The position numbers were made by a program, and so were the translations under genes. The notes below the pieces were generated by a model. That model was not told the DNA's origin, did not search any database, and saw only the letters and a program-made list of their open reading frames with translations. Below, one piece after another: positions 9,141 through 18,769 of a DNA stretch of 41,532 nt. Position 1 is the stretch's first letter, and every line of letters starts with the position of its first letter. The stretch comes from Methanoculleus sp. UBA374 (lineage in GTDB: Archaea > Halobacteriota > Methanomicrobia > Methanomicrobiales > Methanoculleaceae). The stretch lies in the NCBI GenBank assembly GCA_002508705.1, contig DAYL01000004.1:23592-65123 (forward strand). The letters run 5' to 3'.

Positions 9141-9344
9141 ATGAAATATGAAATAATGTCGCGCGACGAAACGGATTCATACAGTTACAAGGGTTGGCTG
9201 GTATCGGATAGCTTCTTTAAACGTGCATTTGCGGTATTTGGATACAATCTCGTTGCGGGTATTATAATCTGGTTTTGTTTATTCGTTCTCTTCATGTTAT
9301 TTGCAGTGATTGCTGCGTTCATATTTGGAATGGCCGCTTTGTAA
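9141..9344 (+). CDS. Small single-span membrane protein, unknown
   Basis: A protein of about 67 residues: a short charged N-terminus (SRDETDSYSYKGW), a linker SDSFFKRAFAVFGYNLVAG, and one or two hydrophobic segments to the end (IIIWFCLFVLFMLFAVIAAFIFGM). I do not recognise the family. The start is uncertain: GTG 9135, ATG 9141 or ATG 9156. A TATA-like gataaataa at 9124-9132 would place transcription near 9153, making 9156 a leaderless start. It sits just before two DUF4013 membrane proteins on the same strand, but 400 bases separate them. Confidence 0.5.
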   Translation: MKYEIMSRDETDSYSYKGWLVSDSFFKRAFAVFGYNLVAGIIIWFCLFVLFMLFAVIAAFIFGMAAL

Positions 9345-9700
9345 CGGGTACAGAGGCAGCAACCTCTTTATTTTTCCGAGAATCCGCCGATCCTCTTGCA
9401 TGTAGAGCACCCCAACATGAACCTGAACGCCCGTTGCGAGAGAATTACCGTTATAACATATCTGCAATAATTTATTATACGGTAATTCCTGCCCGAAGCA
9501 GGATAACCGACCTCCGGGGGAGTCGTCGAAGCAGGAGGCCGCGCACCGATGAGCACAGGGTAGTTCACGTCCCCGCTCCCCCCTCGTTGACGGAGTCTTG
9601 GGTGCCTTAGGGCCGCGGTACCTCCGTCTCTGCCGGAGTATGTGGACATCCTTGCCTGTTTTTCACAACAATCTCGGATGAACACCTGAATTTAAACAAT
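9345..9700. other. Intergenic region without a gene
   Basis: I see no coding sequence. There is a small hairpin near 9488-9502 (cctgc-ccgaa-gcagg) and AT-rich patches. A 105-residue antisense frame here has no recognisable content. Confidence 0.45.
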
Positions 9701-9702
9701 AC

Positions 9703-9740
9703 GTTTATATCCGGTTTTCTCACACTTACTCGTAGGTGAT
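9703..9740 (+). promoter_or_regulatory. TATA box and ribosome site for the first DUF4013 gene
   Basis: A TATA-like gtttatat at 9703-9710 and an aggtgat ribosome site at 9734-9740, seven bases before the ATG at 9747. This intact control region shows the gene is meant to start at 9747, although the frame is broken 57 bases later. Confidence 0.55.
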
Positions 9741-9746
9741 ATACCT

Positions 9747-10441
9747 ATGGACTATGGTAATGTAATCTCAAGGTCGTTTGAGTACGCCAAAGATGTCTGG
9801 TTGGAAAGTGGCTGCGATGGATTGCACTGATCATCCTGTCGATCATTCAGGCGTTCACGCTCTTCCTGGTCCCGCTCTTCAGCGGCTACATAGTGCGGGT
9901 CCTCTCCGGGAAGACACCGGCCCCCGAGATCGATCAGTGGGGCAAGCTCTTCGTCGACGGATGGAAACTGAACATCATCGTGCTAATCTACGCACTCCCG
10001 GCGATCATCGTCTTCCTGGTACTCGGCGGAGTCGGTCTCCTCGGCATCCTGGCAAACGAAGCAGCCGGCGGCGATGCGGCAGCGCTGGGTGCCGCTGTGC
10101 TGAGTCTCCTCGGAGGCTTCCTTCTCGCAGGGCTCGTTGCGATTATTGTTGGGTTCGTCGCCCTGTTTGCCGTACTGCGCTTCGCCCACACGGACAGATT
10201 CGGTGAGGCGTTCAACTTCGGTGCGATCTTTTCGCACATCGGCAAACTCGGCTGGGGAACCTGGATCATCGCGGTCATCGTTCTCCTTGTCCTTGCGTTC
10301 ATCTACGACCTCGTTGTCGGTCTCATCATCCTGATCCCCTTCCTCGGCTGGATCATCGCTCTCTTCCTCAACGTTGCGTTCGTCGTCTTCTACACCCGTT
10401 ACCTTGCCCAGGTCTATGAGGAAGTGCCTCCCCCCGCGTAA
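9747..10441 (+). pseudogene. DUF4013 membrane protein, interrupted by a one-base frameshift
   Basis: Starting at ATG 9747 the frame reads MDYGNVISRSFEYAKDVWL and then breaks. From 9806 another frame continues KWLRWIALIILSII and runs to 10441 without a stop. The paralogue downstream has EALWGRWVRW at the same place, so the expected junction is DVWLGKWLRW. One base (probably a G in ttgg-aaagtgg at 9801-9811) is missing. The joined protein would be about 231 residues: a short amphipathic start, four or more hydrophobic helices, and a terminal FYTRYLAQVYEE. DUF4013 proteins are archaeal membrane proteins of unknown function. The conserved remainder suggests a recent mutation or a sequencing error. 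Confidence 0.75.
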
Positions 10442-10589
10442 AACCGGGATAACCCTTCTTTTTCTTTCAAACGGAACCATTTTCTACCCCGGTCGTTCTT
10501 CCCCCGTACGGGCTTTTCTCCTCTGCGAACAAAACAGCGCGTTTATCCCCGTAAACGGTAGATCCTTACCGGAACATACAGTGATATCC

Positions 10590-11264
10590 ATGGACTCCTT
10601 ACGAATGCTCAGCGATGCCTTCGACTACACGAAGGAAGCCCTCTGGGGCAGGTGGGTCCGCTGGCTCCTCCTGATCGTCAGTACGATCCTCTTCCCGTTC
10701 ATCTGCGGCTACACCGTCCGGGTCATGAGCGGCGCAAAGCCCGCCCCCGAGCTCAAAGGCTGGATCGGGCTTTTCGTCGACGGCATCAAACTGCTCGTCA
10801 TCACGGTCATCTACGCCATCCCGATCTGGGTCATTGCGCTCGTAGGCTTTGTCGCGTACTTCATCCCGGTTTCGGCGACGACGACTCCCGGGCCCGGCTC
10901 CGGATCGGGCCTCGGCCCTGAGGCGGGCATCTTTGTAGCCATCGCCCTCTTCGTCGTCTTCATCGTCCTTGCCGTCGTCGTCGGCATCCTTTCGACCTTT
11001 GCGATGGTCCGGTTCGCCCGGACGGGGAGGGTGGGCGAAGCATTCCGGTTCGGCGCCCTCCTCTCCCACATCGGCAGGGTCGGGTGGCTCGACGTCTTCA
11101 TCGCCCTTCTCATACTGGGCATCGTGGTCGCGGTGGCACAGTTCATCCTTCTCCTGATACCGGTTCTCGGTGTGCCGCTCCTGTTTATTCTCATGCCGGC
11201 GTTCATCATCTTCACCTACCGCTACATCGCCCTCGTCTACGAGAGCGCCCCGGCGTCGGCGTAG
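10590..11264 (+). CDS. DUF4013 family membrane protein
   Basis: A 224-residue polytopic membrane protein. It opens with a conserved MDSLRMLSDAFDYTKEALWGRW, followed by a hydrophobic helix and the SGAKPAPELKGWIGLFVDG loop. Three or four more helices follow, and it ends FTYRYIALVYE. The same pattern appears in the preceding broken gene (loop SGKTPAPEIDQWGKLFVDG), so the two are tandem paralogues. A Gly/Pro-rich stretch (TTPGPGSGSGLGPEAG) lies between helices. I chose the ATG at 10590 by alignment with the paralogue. The role is unknown; duplicated DUF4013 genes are common in methanogens. Confidence 0.75.
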   Translation: MDSLRMLSDAFDYTKEALWGRWVRWLLLIVSTILFPFICGYTVRVMSGAKPAPELKGWIGLFVDGIKLLVITVIYAIPIWVIALVGFVAYFIPVSATTTPGPGSGSGLGPEAGIFVAIALFVVFIVLAVVVGILSTFAMVRFARTGRVGEAFRFGALLSHIGRVGWLDVFIALLILGIVVAVAQFILLLIPVLGVPLLFILMPAFIIFTYRYIALVYESAPASA

Positions 11265-11344
11265 AGTCCTTTCCTCTTTTTGCCGCCCCGGCTGCCCAAC
11301 CTTTAAGTACTGTCGCCTCCAACCCTCTGGTGGTGAAACCCACT

Positions 11345-11368
11345 ATGAGTGATTGCTTTATTTGGTGA
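11345..11368 (+). other. Seven-codon mini-ORF overlapping the next start
   Basis: ATG at 11345 reads MSDCFIW and stops at tga 11366-11368, overlapping the GTG start at 11349 in another frame. It has the better start codon and spacing from the ggtg motif at about 11330. It could be a leader peptide, or chance. Confidence 0.25.
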
Positions 11369-12836
11369 ATCGATCCGCTTTTTTGACACAACGCTCCGGG
11401 ACGGCGAACAGACACCGGGTGTCTCTCTCACGCCGGCCGAGAAGCTTGAGATTGCAACGCACCTCGCCGATATCGGCGTCCACGTCATCGAGGCAGGTTC
11501 TGCGGCCGCGTCCGCAGGAGAACGCGAGTCCATTCGCTCAATCGCCGACGCCGGGCTTGCCGCCGAGGCTTGCACCTACGTCCGGGCTCTCCCCGGCGAT
11601 ATCGACCTCGCCGCCGACGCCGGCGCCGACTCCGTCCACCTCGTCGTCCCGGTAAGCGACCTCCATATCAGCAAAAAACTCCGCAAAACCCGCGAGCAGG
11701 TCTGTGATATGGCCTGGAGCGCCGTCGAGTATGCGAAGAGCCGGGGGCTCATCGTCGAGCTCTCCGGGGAGGACGCGTCCCGCGCCGACCAGGCGTTCCT
11801 TGCCGAAGTCTTCAGGGAAGGAGTCGAGCGGGGCGCAGACCGGCTCTGCTTCTGCGACACCGTCGGCATCCTCACGCCCGAGCGTGCGGCCGCGGTCGTC
11901 CCGCCGCTCCTCTTCGCTCCGCTCTCCATCCACTGTCACGACGACCTCGGCTTTGGGCTTGCAACCACCGTCGCCGCCCTTCGTGCCGGGGCGTCCTGTG
12001 CTCACGTCACCGTCAACGGCATCGGGGAGCGGGCGGGAAACACCGCCCTCGAAGAACTGGTGATGGCGCTCGAGGTGCTCTACGGGGTCGATACCGGGAT
12101 CGCGACCGAGAAACTCTACCCCCTCTCGACCCGCGTCGCCCGGCTGACCGGGGTGCCGCTTGCGACCAACAAGCCCATCGTCGGCGAGATGGCCTTCACC
12201 CACGAGAGCGGCATCCATGCCCACGGGGTGATGCGGGACGCAAGCACCTACGAACCGCTCCAGCCCGAACGAGTAGGAAGGCGTCGTCGCATCGTCCTCG
12301 GGAAACACTCCGGGTCGGCGGCGGTCGAGGCCGCTCTTCACGACATGGGGTATACCCCCGACAACGCGCAGCTTGCGGAGATCCTCGCCCGGATCAAGCA
12401 GGTCGGGGATGCCGGGGTGCGGATAACCGACGCCGAAGTCATGACGATTGCCGAGACCGTGATGGCAATCGAGTTTACGCCCTGCATTGAACTTCGCCAG
12501 TTCACCACCGTCTCCGGAAGTAACGCAATGCCGACCGCCTCGGTGACGCTGCTCGTCAACGGCGAAGAGGTGACCGGTGCCGCGGTCGGGACCGGGCCGG
12601 TGGACGCGGCGATCCGCGCGCTTCAGCGATCGGTCGCCGACGTCGGCAGCGTAAGACTTGATGAATACCGCGTGGATGCCATAACCGGCGGCACGGATGC
12701 CGTCGTTGATGTATCGGTGAAACTCAGCAAAGACGGTAAGACCGTCACCTCGCGGGGCGCGAGAACCGACATCATCACGGCGAGCGTCGAAGCAGTTATC
12801 GCCGGGATGAACAGATTACTCAGGGAAGAGCAATGA
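11349..12836 (+). CDS. (R)-citramalate synthase or 2-isopropylmalate synthase (LeuA family)
   Basis: A 495-residue member of the DRE-TIM acyltransferase family that condenses acetyl-CoA with a 2-oxo acid. Visible are the catalytic-base region [13 protein letters not shown], metal-binding SIHCHDDLG, the GIGERAGN loop, and [11 protein letters not shown]-terminal LeuA regulatory domain (about residues 360-495) suggests feedback inhibition by leucine or isoleucine. Pyruvate-using citramalate synthase and 2-oxoisovalerate-using isopropylmalate synthase cannot be separated by eye. The neighbouring ilvB and ilvN favour isoleucine/valine/leucine synthesis over homocitrate synthesis. It starts at a GTG and overlaps ilvB by four bases. 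Confidence 0.85.
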   Translation: MIALFGESIRFFDTTLRDGEQTPGVSLTPAEKLEIATHLADIGVHVIEAGSAAASAGERESIRSIADAGLAAEACTYVRALPGDIDLAADAGADSVHLVVPVSDLHISKKLRKTREQVCDMAWSAVEYAKSRGLIVELSGEDASRADQAFLAEVFREGVERGADRLCFCDTVGILTPERAAAVVPPLLFAPLSIHCHDDLGFGLATTVAALRAGASCAHVTVNGIGERAGNTALEELVMALEVLYGVDTGIATEKLYPLSTRVARLTGVPLATNKPIVGEMAFTHESGIHAHGVMRDASTYEPLQPERVGRRRRIVLGKHSGSAAVEAALHDMGYTPDNAQLAEILARIKQVGDAGVRITDAEVMTIAETVMAIEFTPCIELRQFTTVSGSNAMPTASVTLLVNGEEVTGAAVGTGPVDAAIRALQRSVADVGSVRLDEYRVDAITGGTDAVVDVSVKLSKDGKTVTSRGARTDIITASVEAVIAGMNRLLREEQ

Positions 12837-14509
12837 AGACCGGAGCCAAGACTCTGATTGAAGCGCTGCAGCGCGAAGGGGTGGACACCATCTTTGGCTA
12901 CCCCGGCGGCGTGGTTTTGCCGATCTACGATGAACTCTACGATTCGTCGATCCGGCACATACTGGTAAGGCATGAGCAGGCAGCGGCGCACGCGGCCGAC
13001 GGCTACGCGCGTGCAAGCGGCCGCGTAGGGGTATGCCTTGCCACCTCCGGTCCCGGCGCGTGCAATCTTGTCACCGGTATCGCGACGGCGTATATGGACT
13101 CTATCCCCGTCGTGGCACTCACCGGCCAGGTGCCGACCGGCCTTCTCGGAAACGACGCATTTCAGGAGTCGGACATCACCGGGATCACGATGCCGGTGAC
13201 GAAGCACAGTTACCTGGTGAAGGACGCCGCCGATCTCGACCGTGTAGTCCAGGAGGCGTTCTATATCGCGCGAACGGGCCGTCCCGGCCCGGTGCTGGTC
13301 GATCTCCCTAAAAACGTCAGCACGGGCGAAGTGAAGAGCGCGAAGACCGCCCCCGCTCCGGTCTCCCTCCGGGGCTACCGGCCCACCTACCAGGGGCACG
13401 TCCGTCAGATCGATAAAGCGCTCGATCTCATCGCGAGAGCCGAGCGGCCGCTCGTCTACGCCGGCGGCGGGGTGATCCTCTCGGGGGCGTCGGCCGAACT
13501 CCTCGAGTTCGTGGAGGCCGCTGCTATCCCGGTGACGACGACCCTGATGGGGCTCGGCGCCGTTCCCGGCGACCACCCGCTCAACCTCGGGATGCTCGGG
13601 ATGCACGGCACCCAGTCCGCGAACTATGCCGTCACGGAGTGCGACCTCCTGGTCGCCGTCGGCGTCCGGTTCGACGACCGGGTGACGGGCAAGATCGAGA
13701 CCTTCGCGCCGAACGCCGCGGTCATTCACATCGACATCGACCCGGCGGAGATCGGGAAGAACAAGAAGGTCGACGTCCCGATCGTGGGCGACGTGAAAAC
13801 GGTGCTCCAGGCCTTGATCCGGCGGATGCAGAAGCACGGCGATACGGCGAACTGGGTCGCCCGGATCAACGCCTGGAAGGCGCAGTACCCGCTCCAATAT
13901 CGCGACGATGACCATCTCCGCCCGCAGTACGTCGTCCGGGAACTCTCCGACGTCCTGAACGGGGAGGGGATCATCACGAGCGAGGTCGGCCAGAACCAGA
14001 TGTGGACCGCCCTCTACTACTGCTTCAGAAAACCCCGGACCTGGATCACGTCCGGCGGCCTCGGGACGATGGGCTACGGGTTCCCGGCAGCCATCGGCGC
14101 CCACTTCGCCCGGCCGGATGTGCCGGTCGTCGACGTCGCCGGCGACGGGAGTTTCCAGATGAACATCCAGGAACTCGGGACGGTGGCGCACTACGACATC
14201 CCCGTCAAGGTCGTGATCTTAAACAACATGTACCTCGGCATGGTCCGGCAGTGGCAGGAACTCTTCTACGACCGCCGCTACTCTTACACCGAGCTCCCGC
14301 CGGTGGACTTCGTGAAGATCGCAAACGCCTACGGGGTCGAAGGGATCCGGGTCGAGGAAAAAGACGGCGTCCGGGAGGCTCTGGAGGCTGCGCTCGCCGT
14401 CGACGGGCCGTTCGTCCTGGACTTCAGGATCGAGCGGGAGGAGAACGTCTTCCCCATGGTCCCGGCGGGGGCCGCCATCAACGAGATGATCGGGGTGCGT
14501 CAGGGATGA
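12833..14509 (+). CDS. ilvB: Acetolactate synthase, large (catalytic) subunit
   Basis: 558 residues with the three domains of thiamine-diphosphate enzymes. Near the N-terminus are [14 protein letters not shown] and the cofactor-activating Glu in [16 protein letters not shown]. The conserved [19 protein letters not shown] follows, and near residue 440 the ThDP/Mg motif GDGSFQMN...ILNN. It makes acetolactate or acetohydroxybutyrate, the first common step of valine, leucine and isoleucine synthesis. Its ATG overlaps the stop of the preceding gene (ATGA), and its stop overlaps the next start in the same way, so the three genes are translationally coupled. Confidence 0.96.
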   Translation: MKTGAKTLIEALQREGVDTIFGYPGGVVLPIYDELYDSSIRHILVRHEQAAAHAADGYARASGRVGVCLATSGPGACNLVTGIATAYMDSIPVVALTGQVPTGLLGNDAFQESDITGITMPVTKHSYLVKDAADLDRVVQEAFYIARTGRPGPVLVDLPKNVSTGEVKSAKTAPAPVSLRGYRPTYQGHVRQIDKALDLIARAERPLVYAGGGVILSGASAELLEFVEAAAIPVTTTLMGLGAVPGDHPLNLGMLGMHGTQSANYAVTECDLLVAVGVRFDDRVTGKIETFAPNAAVIHIDIDPAEIGKNKKVDVPIVGDVKTVLQALIRRMQKHGDTANWVARINAWKAQYPLQYRDDDHLRPQYVVRELSDVLNGEGIITSEVGQNQMWTALYYCFRKPRTWITSGGLGTMGYGFPAAIGAHFARPDVPVVDVAGDGSFQMNIQELGTVAHYDIPVKVVILNNMYLGMVRQWQELFYDRRYSYTELPPVDFVKIANAYGVEGIRVEEKDGVREALEAALAVDGPFVLDFRIEREENVFPMVPAGAAINEMIGVRQG

Positions 14510-15009
14510 AGCCGCATACGTTGAGCGTCCTCGTCGAGAACCGGGCGGGCGTCCTCAGCCGTGTCGCCGGGATGTTCTCGCGCCGGGGGTTCAACATCGA
14601 GAGCCTCGCCGTCGGGACCTGCGAGGAGCCGGATATGAGCCGGATCACGATCGTGGTGAACGGCGACGATGCCGTGATCGAGCAGGTCATGAAGCAGACC
14701 AACAAACTCATCGACGTCATCAAGGTCTCGGACCTGACGGAGCGGGAGAGCGTGGAACGGGAGCTCGCCCTCATCAAGGTGACCGCCGAGCCGGGCACCA
14801 CCCGCGCCGAGATCCTGCAGATCGCCGATATCTTCCGGGCGCAGGTGGTGGACGTCGGGACAAGGACGCTGGTGCTCCAGGTGACCGGGGATACGGAGAA
14901 GATCGACGCACTGGAGAAACTCCTGCACCAGTACGGCATCAAGGAACTCGTCCGCACCGGTAAGATCGCTCTCCTCCGCGGCGCTAAGACCGTCAAAAGT
15001 TCCAAATAA
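14506..15009 (+). CDS. ilvN: Acetolactate synthase, small (regulatory) subunit
   Basis: 167 residues. The N-terminal ACT domain shows [31 protein letters not shown], the canonical start of IlvN/IlvH that binds valine. The C-terminal domain (about 85-165) is the usual small-subunit partner with ALIKV and [10 protein letters not shown]. It stimulates IlvB and gives feedback inhibition. The ATG overlaps the ilvB stop by four bases. Length matches the family (about 160-170). A short T-run follows the stop. Confidence 0.95.
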   Translation: MKPHTLSVLVENRAGVLSRVAGMFSRRGFNIESLAVGTCEEPDMSRITIVVNGDDAVIEQVMKQTNKLIDVIKVSDLTERESVERELALIKVTAEPGTTRAEILQIADIFRAQVVDVGTRTLVLQVTGDTEKIDALEKLLHQYGIKELVRTGKIALLRGAKTVKSSK

Positions 15010-15060
15010 CTCCCTTTTTGTGCTGGATGCTCATAGGTCCCGTCGGGACGGCCTCCCGGT

Positions 15061-15088
15061 CTTATACGATTGTGTTATATGTTAACAT
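15061..15088 (+). promoter_or_regulatory. Promoter region with a 10-bp palindrome before the symporter pair
   Basis: TATA-like cttatacg and gttatatg lie at 15061-15082. A perfect palindrome, atgttaacat, occupies 15079-15088, close to the expected transcription start and about 20 bases before the accessory peptide. It is a candidate operator; no regulator is identified. Confidence 0.35.
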
Positions 15089-15106
15089 GTCACACACTAA
15101 CCTAAT

Positions 15107-15214
15107 ATGTTCTTTGGATTACCCTTCCATACGGCCCTCATCGTGGGCAGTGTGACCCTCGTTGTCGTCATACTGCTCGCCCTCTGGGGGCTCAGGTTCA
15201 GGGAGGCCGCTTGA
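15107..15214 (+). CDS. 35-residue symporter accessory membrane peptide
   Basis: A tiny gene reading MFFGLPFHTALIVGSV, then a hydrophobic helix (TLVVVILLALWGL) and a basic/acidic tail RFREAA. Its stop codon at 15212-15214 directly abuts the ATG of the symporter at 15215. One transmembrane span right before a sodium:solute symporter is the arrangement of the small accessory peptides seen with such transporters in methanogens (from memory of that annotation family). A role in symporter stability or assembly is likely but inferred. Confidence 0.72.
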   Translation: MFFGLPFHTALIVGSVTLVVVILLALWGLRFREAA

Positions 15215-16801
15215 ATGGCGGACCTCCTCACGCTCGGCATGATCGTGCTCTATTTCGTCGTGCTCGTCCTTATCGGAGGCTGGACTTCGCGGAAGATCCA
15301 CAACACCGAAGACTACATCCTCGCCGGCAGGTCGCTCGGGTTCTGGGTCTTCACGCTCCTGATCGTCTGCTCCATCTGTAGCGGCATGAGTCTCCTCGGC
15401 GTCAGCGGGTTCGGTTATACTTCGGGCTGGCCGGGGATATGGGAGCAGATCTTCGTCCCGCTCGCGGCTTCGTTCTGCATCATCTTCTTCGGGGTGAAAC
15501 TTCACACCATCGGGAAGGAGCGGGGGTATATGACCATCCAGGACTATCTCGCGGACCGGTTCGAGAGCCCGCGGGCGCTCCGGGGTCTCTCCGCCGTCTC
15601 AGGCATCGTCGTCTCGCTGATCTACCTCGTCGGGCAGTACGCCGCGATCAGCATCGTGCTCGTCTGGCTCTTCGGTATCCCGCACTGGCAGGCGCTGCTC
15701 ATCTCCGGGATCATCGTCACCGCCTGCACGGTCGTCGGAGGGCTCTACGCCGTGTCATGGACGGGCCTCTTTCAGGGCGGCATCCTGATCCTCGGCGTAC
15801 TCCTGATGGCCCCGCCCGTCATTGCCAGCGCCGGCGGGCTCGCCCACATCAATACCGTGCTCGCCGGGGTCGACCCGAACTTTATCGAGCCCTGGTTCCC
15901 GAGTCCGGCATACGCTTCGTACGCCTATACGACGCCCGAGTTCCTCGTCTCGTTCGCCGTCCTCCTGATGGTCGGCCTCGCCTGTGCGCCGCACGTCATC
16001 AACAATGTTCTGGCCGCAAAAGAGGACCGTTACTTCAAGTGGGCGCCGCTCATCGCGTTCGGCATCTACGCGGTCGTTATGTTCCTCGTAAAATTCGTCG
16101 GGTTCGCCGTGCGGTCGCTCGTCGAGGAGGGGAAACTCGTGCTCCCCCCTGCCGTAAACGCCCAGGACTATGCCTTCATAGCGGGCGTCGAGTATGCCCT
16201 GCCGAATGTGGCGTTCTGGGCGCTCTTTGCGGTGATCGTCCTTGCGGCGGTGATGTCCACGACCGACCGGCTCATGCTCACCGTCGGCACCTCGTTCGCA
16301 TGGGATATCTACAAGAACATCCTCCGGCCCTCGGCGTCCGATAAAGAGGTGCTCCTCGTCTCGAAGGTCGTGATTGTCCTTGCGGCCGCCGGCACGCTCC
16401 TGCTTGCCATCAACCCGCCGCCGATGCTTGCGTGGCTGATCTGGATGGGTATCGGGGTCATGCTCGCGACGTTTGCGGTCCCGCTGCTCGCCGGGCTCTA
16501 CTGGCGCGGCGCCACGGGAGAGGGGGCGGTCGCGAGCATGGCGACCGGGCTTGTCGCGTCCGCTGCCTTCGGTTACTGGCACCAGTTCGTGGCGCCGCTC
16601 CCGGTGCACTTCAGCCTCTACGCGCTCGTGTGCTCGCTTCTGGTCATGGTCGTCGTGAGCCTTCTCTCCACCAGGAACTCCGAGACCGCACTCGACAACA
16701 CCCGAACCGGCTGGTATATCCAGTCGCCCGTTCGCTCTCCGCGGGTGGAGAGTCCGGGTGAGACCTTGTTCGTCGAGCAGGAATCTCACCGTCAGCAGTG
16801 A
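15215..16801 (+). CDS. Sodium:solute symporter family transporter
   Basis: 528 residues with about 13 hydrophobic helices. The N-terminus shows the family signature of the SSS group: after the first helix, GGWTSRKIHNTEDYILAGRSLGFW, then CSGMSLLGVSGFGYTSGWPGIWE. Later, MSTTDRLMLTVGTSFAWDIYKN matches the conserved sodium-site helix of the PutP-like branch. Substrates of this family include proline, pantothenate, acetate and other organic acids; it cannot be chosen from sequence alone. It is coupled to the preceding 35-residue peptide with no gap. The tail after residue 500 is hydrophilic and probably cytoplasmic. Confidence 0.9.
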   Translation: MADLLTLGMIVLYFVVLVLIGGWTSRKIHNTEDYILAGRSLGFWVFTLLIVCSICSGMSLLGVSGFGYTSGWPGIWEQIFVPLAASFCIIFFGVKLHTIGKERGYMTIQDYLADRFESPRALRGLSAVSGIVVSLIYLVGQYAAISIVLVWLFGIPHWQALLISGIIVTACTVVGGLYAVSWTGLFQGGILILGVLLMAPPVIASAGGLAHINTVLAGVDPNFIEPWFPSPAYASYAYTTPEFLVSFAVLLMVGLACAPHVINNVLAAKEDRYFKWAPLIAFGIYAVVMFLVKFVGFAVRSLVEEGKLVLPPAVNAQDYAFIAGVEYALPNVAFWALFAVIVLAAVMSTTDRLMLTVGTSFAWDIYKNILRPSASDKEVLLVSKVVIVLAAAGTLLLAINPPPMLAWLIWMGIGVMLATFAVPLLAGLYWRGATGEGAVASMATGLVASAAFGYWHQFVAPLPVHFSLYALVCSLLVMVVVSLLSTRNSETALDNTRTGWYIQSPVRSPRVESPGETLFVEQESHRQQ

Positions 16802-16900
16802 CGGCGAAACGCTCCCGGCCCCCCGGGGCAATCGTTTTTTTCATCTTCGTGCGGTCCCGAATCTCCGGGTTCCCTACAAAGTCTATATCTCTATAATCAA

Positions 16901-17221
16901 ATGCTTATACACACATGGACGACTGCAACGGACACCACCGGGACGATGGGCGTCTCCGATCTTGCCGGAAGACTCGGCATCTCTCAGCCTGCCGTTTCGC
17001 AGCACTTAAAAACACTGAAGAGCGAAGGGTTCGTGACGTCCCGGCGGGAGGGGTTTCACGTCTACTTTTCGTTCAACCGCGATCGGCTGGCACAGTCCCC
17101 GCCCCACATGATGCCGGGAGCAGAGGGACGGGGCCGATACCGGCACCCGGACCTCGCGGTTGCGGACATGGAAGCCCGGCGGCGATGGAAAGACACACTC
17201 CCGCCGGAACCGAGGGCGTGA
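16901..17221 (+). CDS. ArsR-like winged-helix regulator
   Basis: 106 residues. A helix-turn-helix is clear: VSDLAGRLGISQPAVSQHLKTLKSEGFV, followed by the wing TSRREGFHVYFSFNRDRL, typical of the ArsR/SmtB family. The normal N-terminal helix (LADPTRLRILELL-like) is missing; residues 1-15 are low-complexity. The true start may therefore be ATG 16946, or the N-terminus may have been lost. The tail (residues 66-106) is unlike other members. It ends eight bases before the radical SAM gene and probably forms an operon with it. No clear metal-binding cysteines are present. Confidence 0.7.
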   Translation: MLIHTWTTATDTTGTMGVSDLAGRLGISQPAVSQHLKTLKSEGFVTSRREGFHVYFSFNRDRLAQSPPHMMPGAEGRGRYRHPDLAVADMEARRRWKDTLPPEPRA

Positions 17222-17228
17222 CAGGTCC

Positions 17229-18413
17229 ATGAAAGACAGCAACCAATACCGGGAGGCGTTCAACGCCACGATCAGGGAGACCCTCTCCCAGGCAGTCCGG
17301 ATCATAGCAGCAGTTCCGGCCCTCGCCATCCCTGGCGCCGCCATCCTGCGCCGCCAGCAGAAAGCGGTAGCGGTGCGGAAGCGCTACGAGCGGGAAGGCC
17401 TCCTTGTCCCGCCGGTGATGATCGTGAGCATCACCTCGCGCTGCAACCTCACGTGCGCGGGCTGCTACATGCACGGGCGGGGCGGCGAGAACCTGAAAGT
17501 CGAGATGACCCCGGAGGTCCTCGCATCGGTCGTGAGCGAGGCCGCAGGGCTCGGGGTCTCCGTCATCGTCCTCGCCGGCGGCGAGCCTTTTATCCGGCAG
17601 GAAGAGATCATCAATGTGGCAAAGGCCCACCCTCAGGTGCTCTTCCCGGTCTTCACGAACGGCCTTCTGATCGACGATATGGTTGCCGGGGCGATCGCGG
17701 TGTGTCCGAACGTGGTGCCGATCATCAGTTTCGAGGGCTTCCGTGAGCATACCGACCGGCGGCGGGGCGGCGGGATCTATGATCGGCTCCTCTCGGTCTG
17801 CACCCGCTTAAAAGATCGCAACGTCTTCTTCGGCTGCTCCGTGACCGCAACACGGGAGAACTTCGAGGAGGTCACGGGTGTTGCATTCGCCCGGGAGATG
17901 ATCCGGGCCGGTGCCCGGGCCTTCACGTTCGTCGAGTACGTGCCGATGACGCCCGGCACGGAGGACCTCGTCCTGACCGACGAACAGAAGAAGACCCTGC
18001 AGACCGTCCTTTCGGACTACAACAGGAAGTTCCCGGCGCTCTTCCTCGGCTTTCCCGGGGATGAGGATACCTACGGCGGGTGTCTTGCCGCGGGCCGGGG
18101 GTTCGTGCACGTCAGCCCGTCCGGCGACCTCGAACCCTGCCCCGCGGCCCCCTACTCGGACGCGAACCTTACGGTCGTGCCGCTCAAAGACGCCCTGCAG
18201 TCCCGGCTGCTCAACCGGCTCCGCGAGACGCCGGAGGTACTCACGGAGTCGAGCGGCGGATGCGCCCTCCGGGCGAACCGTGCTTGGGTCGAGGACCTCA
18301 TGGGCAGGGAGGGGTCTCCTGCCGGATTTTTGGGGATACGCGTGGTGCAGGACGTTCCGAAAGAGGGGATGACTGCCGTAGCGATGGAGCACGGCGATGA
18401 ACCGGAGAGGTGA
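17229..18413 (+). CDS. Radical SAM protein with SPASM-like C-terminus
   Basis: 394 residues. The SAM/4Fe-4S motif is CNLTCAGC (C72, C76, C79), preceded by the beta strand MIVSIT and followed by the GGEP motif (VLAGGEPFIRQEE) that contacts SAM. The C-terminal part has GGCLAAGRGFVHVSPSGDLEPCP and a late Cys in SGGCALR, as in SPASM or Twitch domains that bind extra clusters. The N-terminal 60 residues are an extra helical region. The substrate is unknown. The gene lies eight bases after an ArsR-like regulator, which may control it. Confidence 0.85.
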   Translation: MKDSNQYREAFNATIRETLSQAVRIIAAVPALAIPGAAILRRQQKAVAVRKRYEREGLLVPPVMIVSITSRCNLTCAGCYMHGRGGENLKVEMTPEVLASVVSEAAGLGVSVIVLAGGEPFIRQEEIINVAKAHPQVLFPVFTNGLLIDDMVAGAIAVCPNVVPIISFEGFREHTDRRRGGGIYDRLLSVCTRLKDRNVFFGCSVTATRENFEEVTGVAFAREMIRAGARAFTFVEYVPMTPGTEDLVLTDEQKKTLQTVLSDYNRKFPALFLGFPGDEDTYGGCLAAGRGFVHVSPSGDLEPCPAAPYSDANLTVVPLKDALQSRLLNRLRETPEVLTESSGGCALRANRAWVEDLMGREGSPAGFLGIRVVQDVPKEGMTAVAMEHGDEPER

Positions 18414-18760
18414 AGAACGTGCCGCAAGATCCGCAACGCCGTCGGGTGGTCGGCGCTCTGCCTCGCCGCTGACACCGGCCGTTGCCTCGAAGATGCTCGC
18501 GGGTTGTCCGATGGGCCTTGATCCCCGCGGCATGGTCCGGGAGAGGAGGACGGGTGCGACAAGAGGCTGCATCGGGGATTGCGGGTCAATTCGTCATCTT
18601 ATCCGTTTGAGATGTACCTACCGCGACATGCGCCCGCGGGATAACGAAGGAAAGAGCAGAACTCTGATCTGCTCCACATTGCATAAGAAATATGGAAGAG
18701 AAAGTAGTTATATTTTTTCAATTTATAAATATAATTGTATATCGGTTGGTTGGAGGGTTC
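18414..18760. other. Intergenic region, mostly without recognised content
   Basis: GC-rich up to about 18600, then sharply AT-rich. A hairpin gagcaga-actctga-tctgctc lies at about 18655-18675. The open frame that begins inside the radical SAM gene and runs to 18786 has no recognisable motif. A strong AT-rich TATA region (tttataaatataat) lies at about 18721-18734. Confidence 0.45.
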
Positions 18761-18769
18761 GCAATGTGA

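Noticed and set aside
12623..14191. 522-codon minus-strand frame across ilvB
   Set aside because: Antisense to conserved ilvB, with no recognisable domain.
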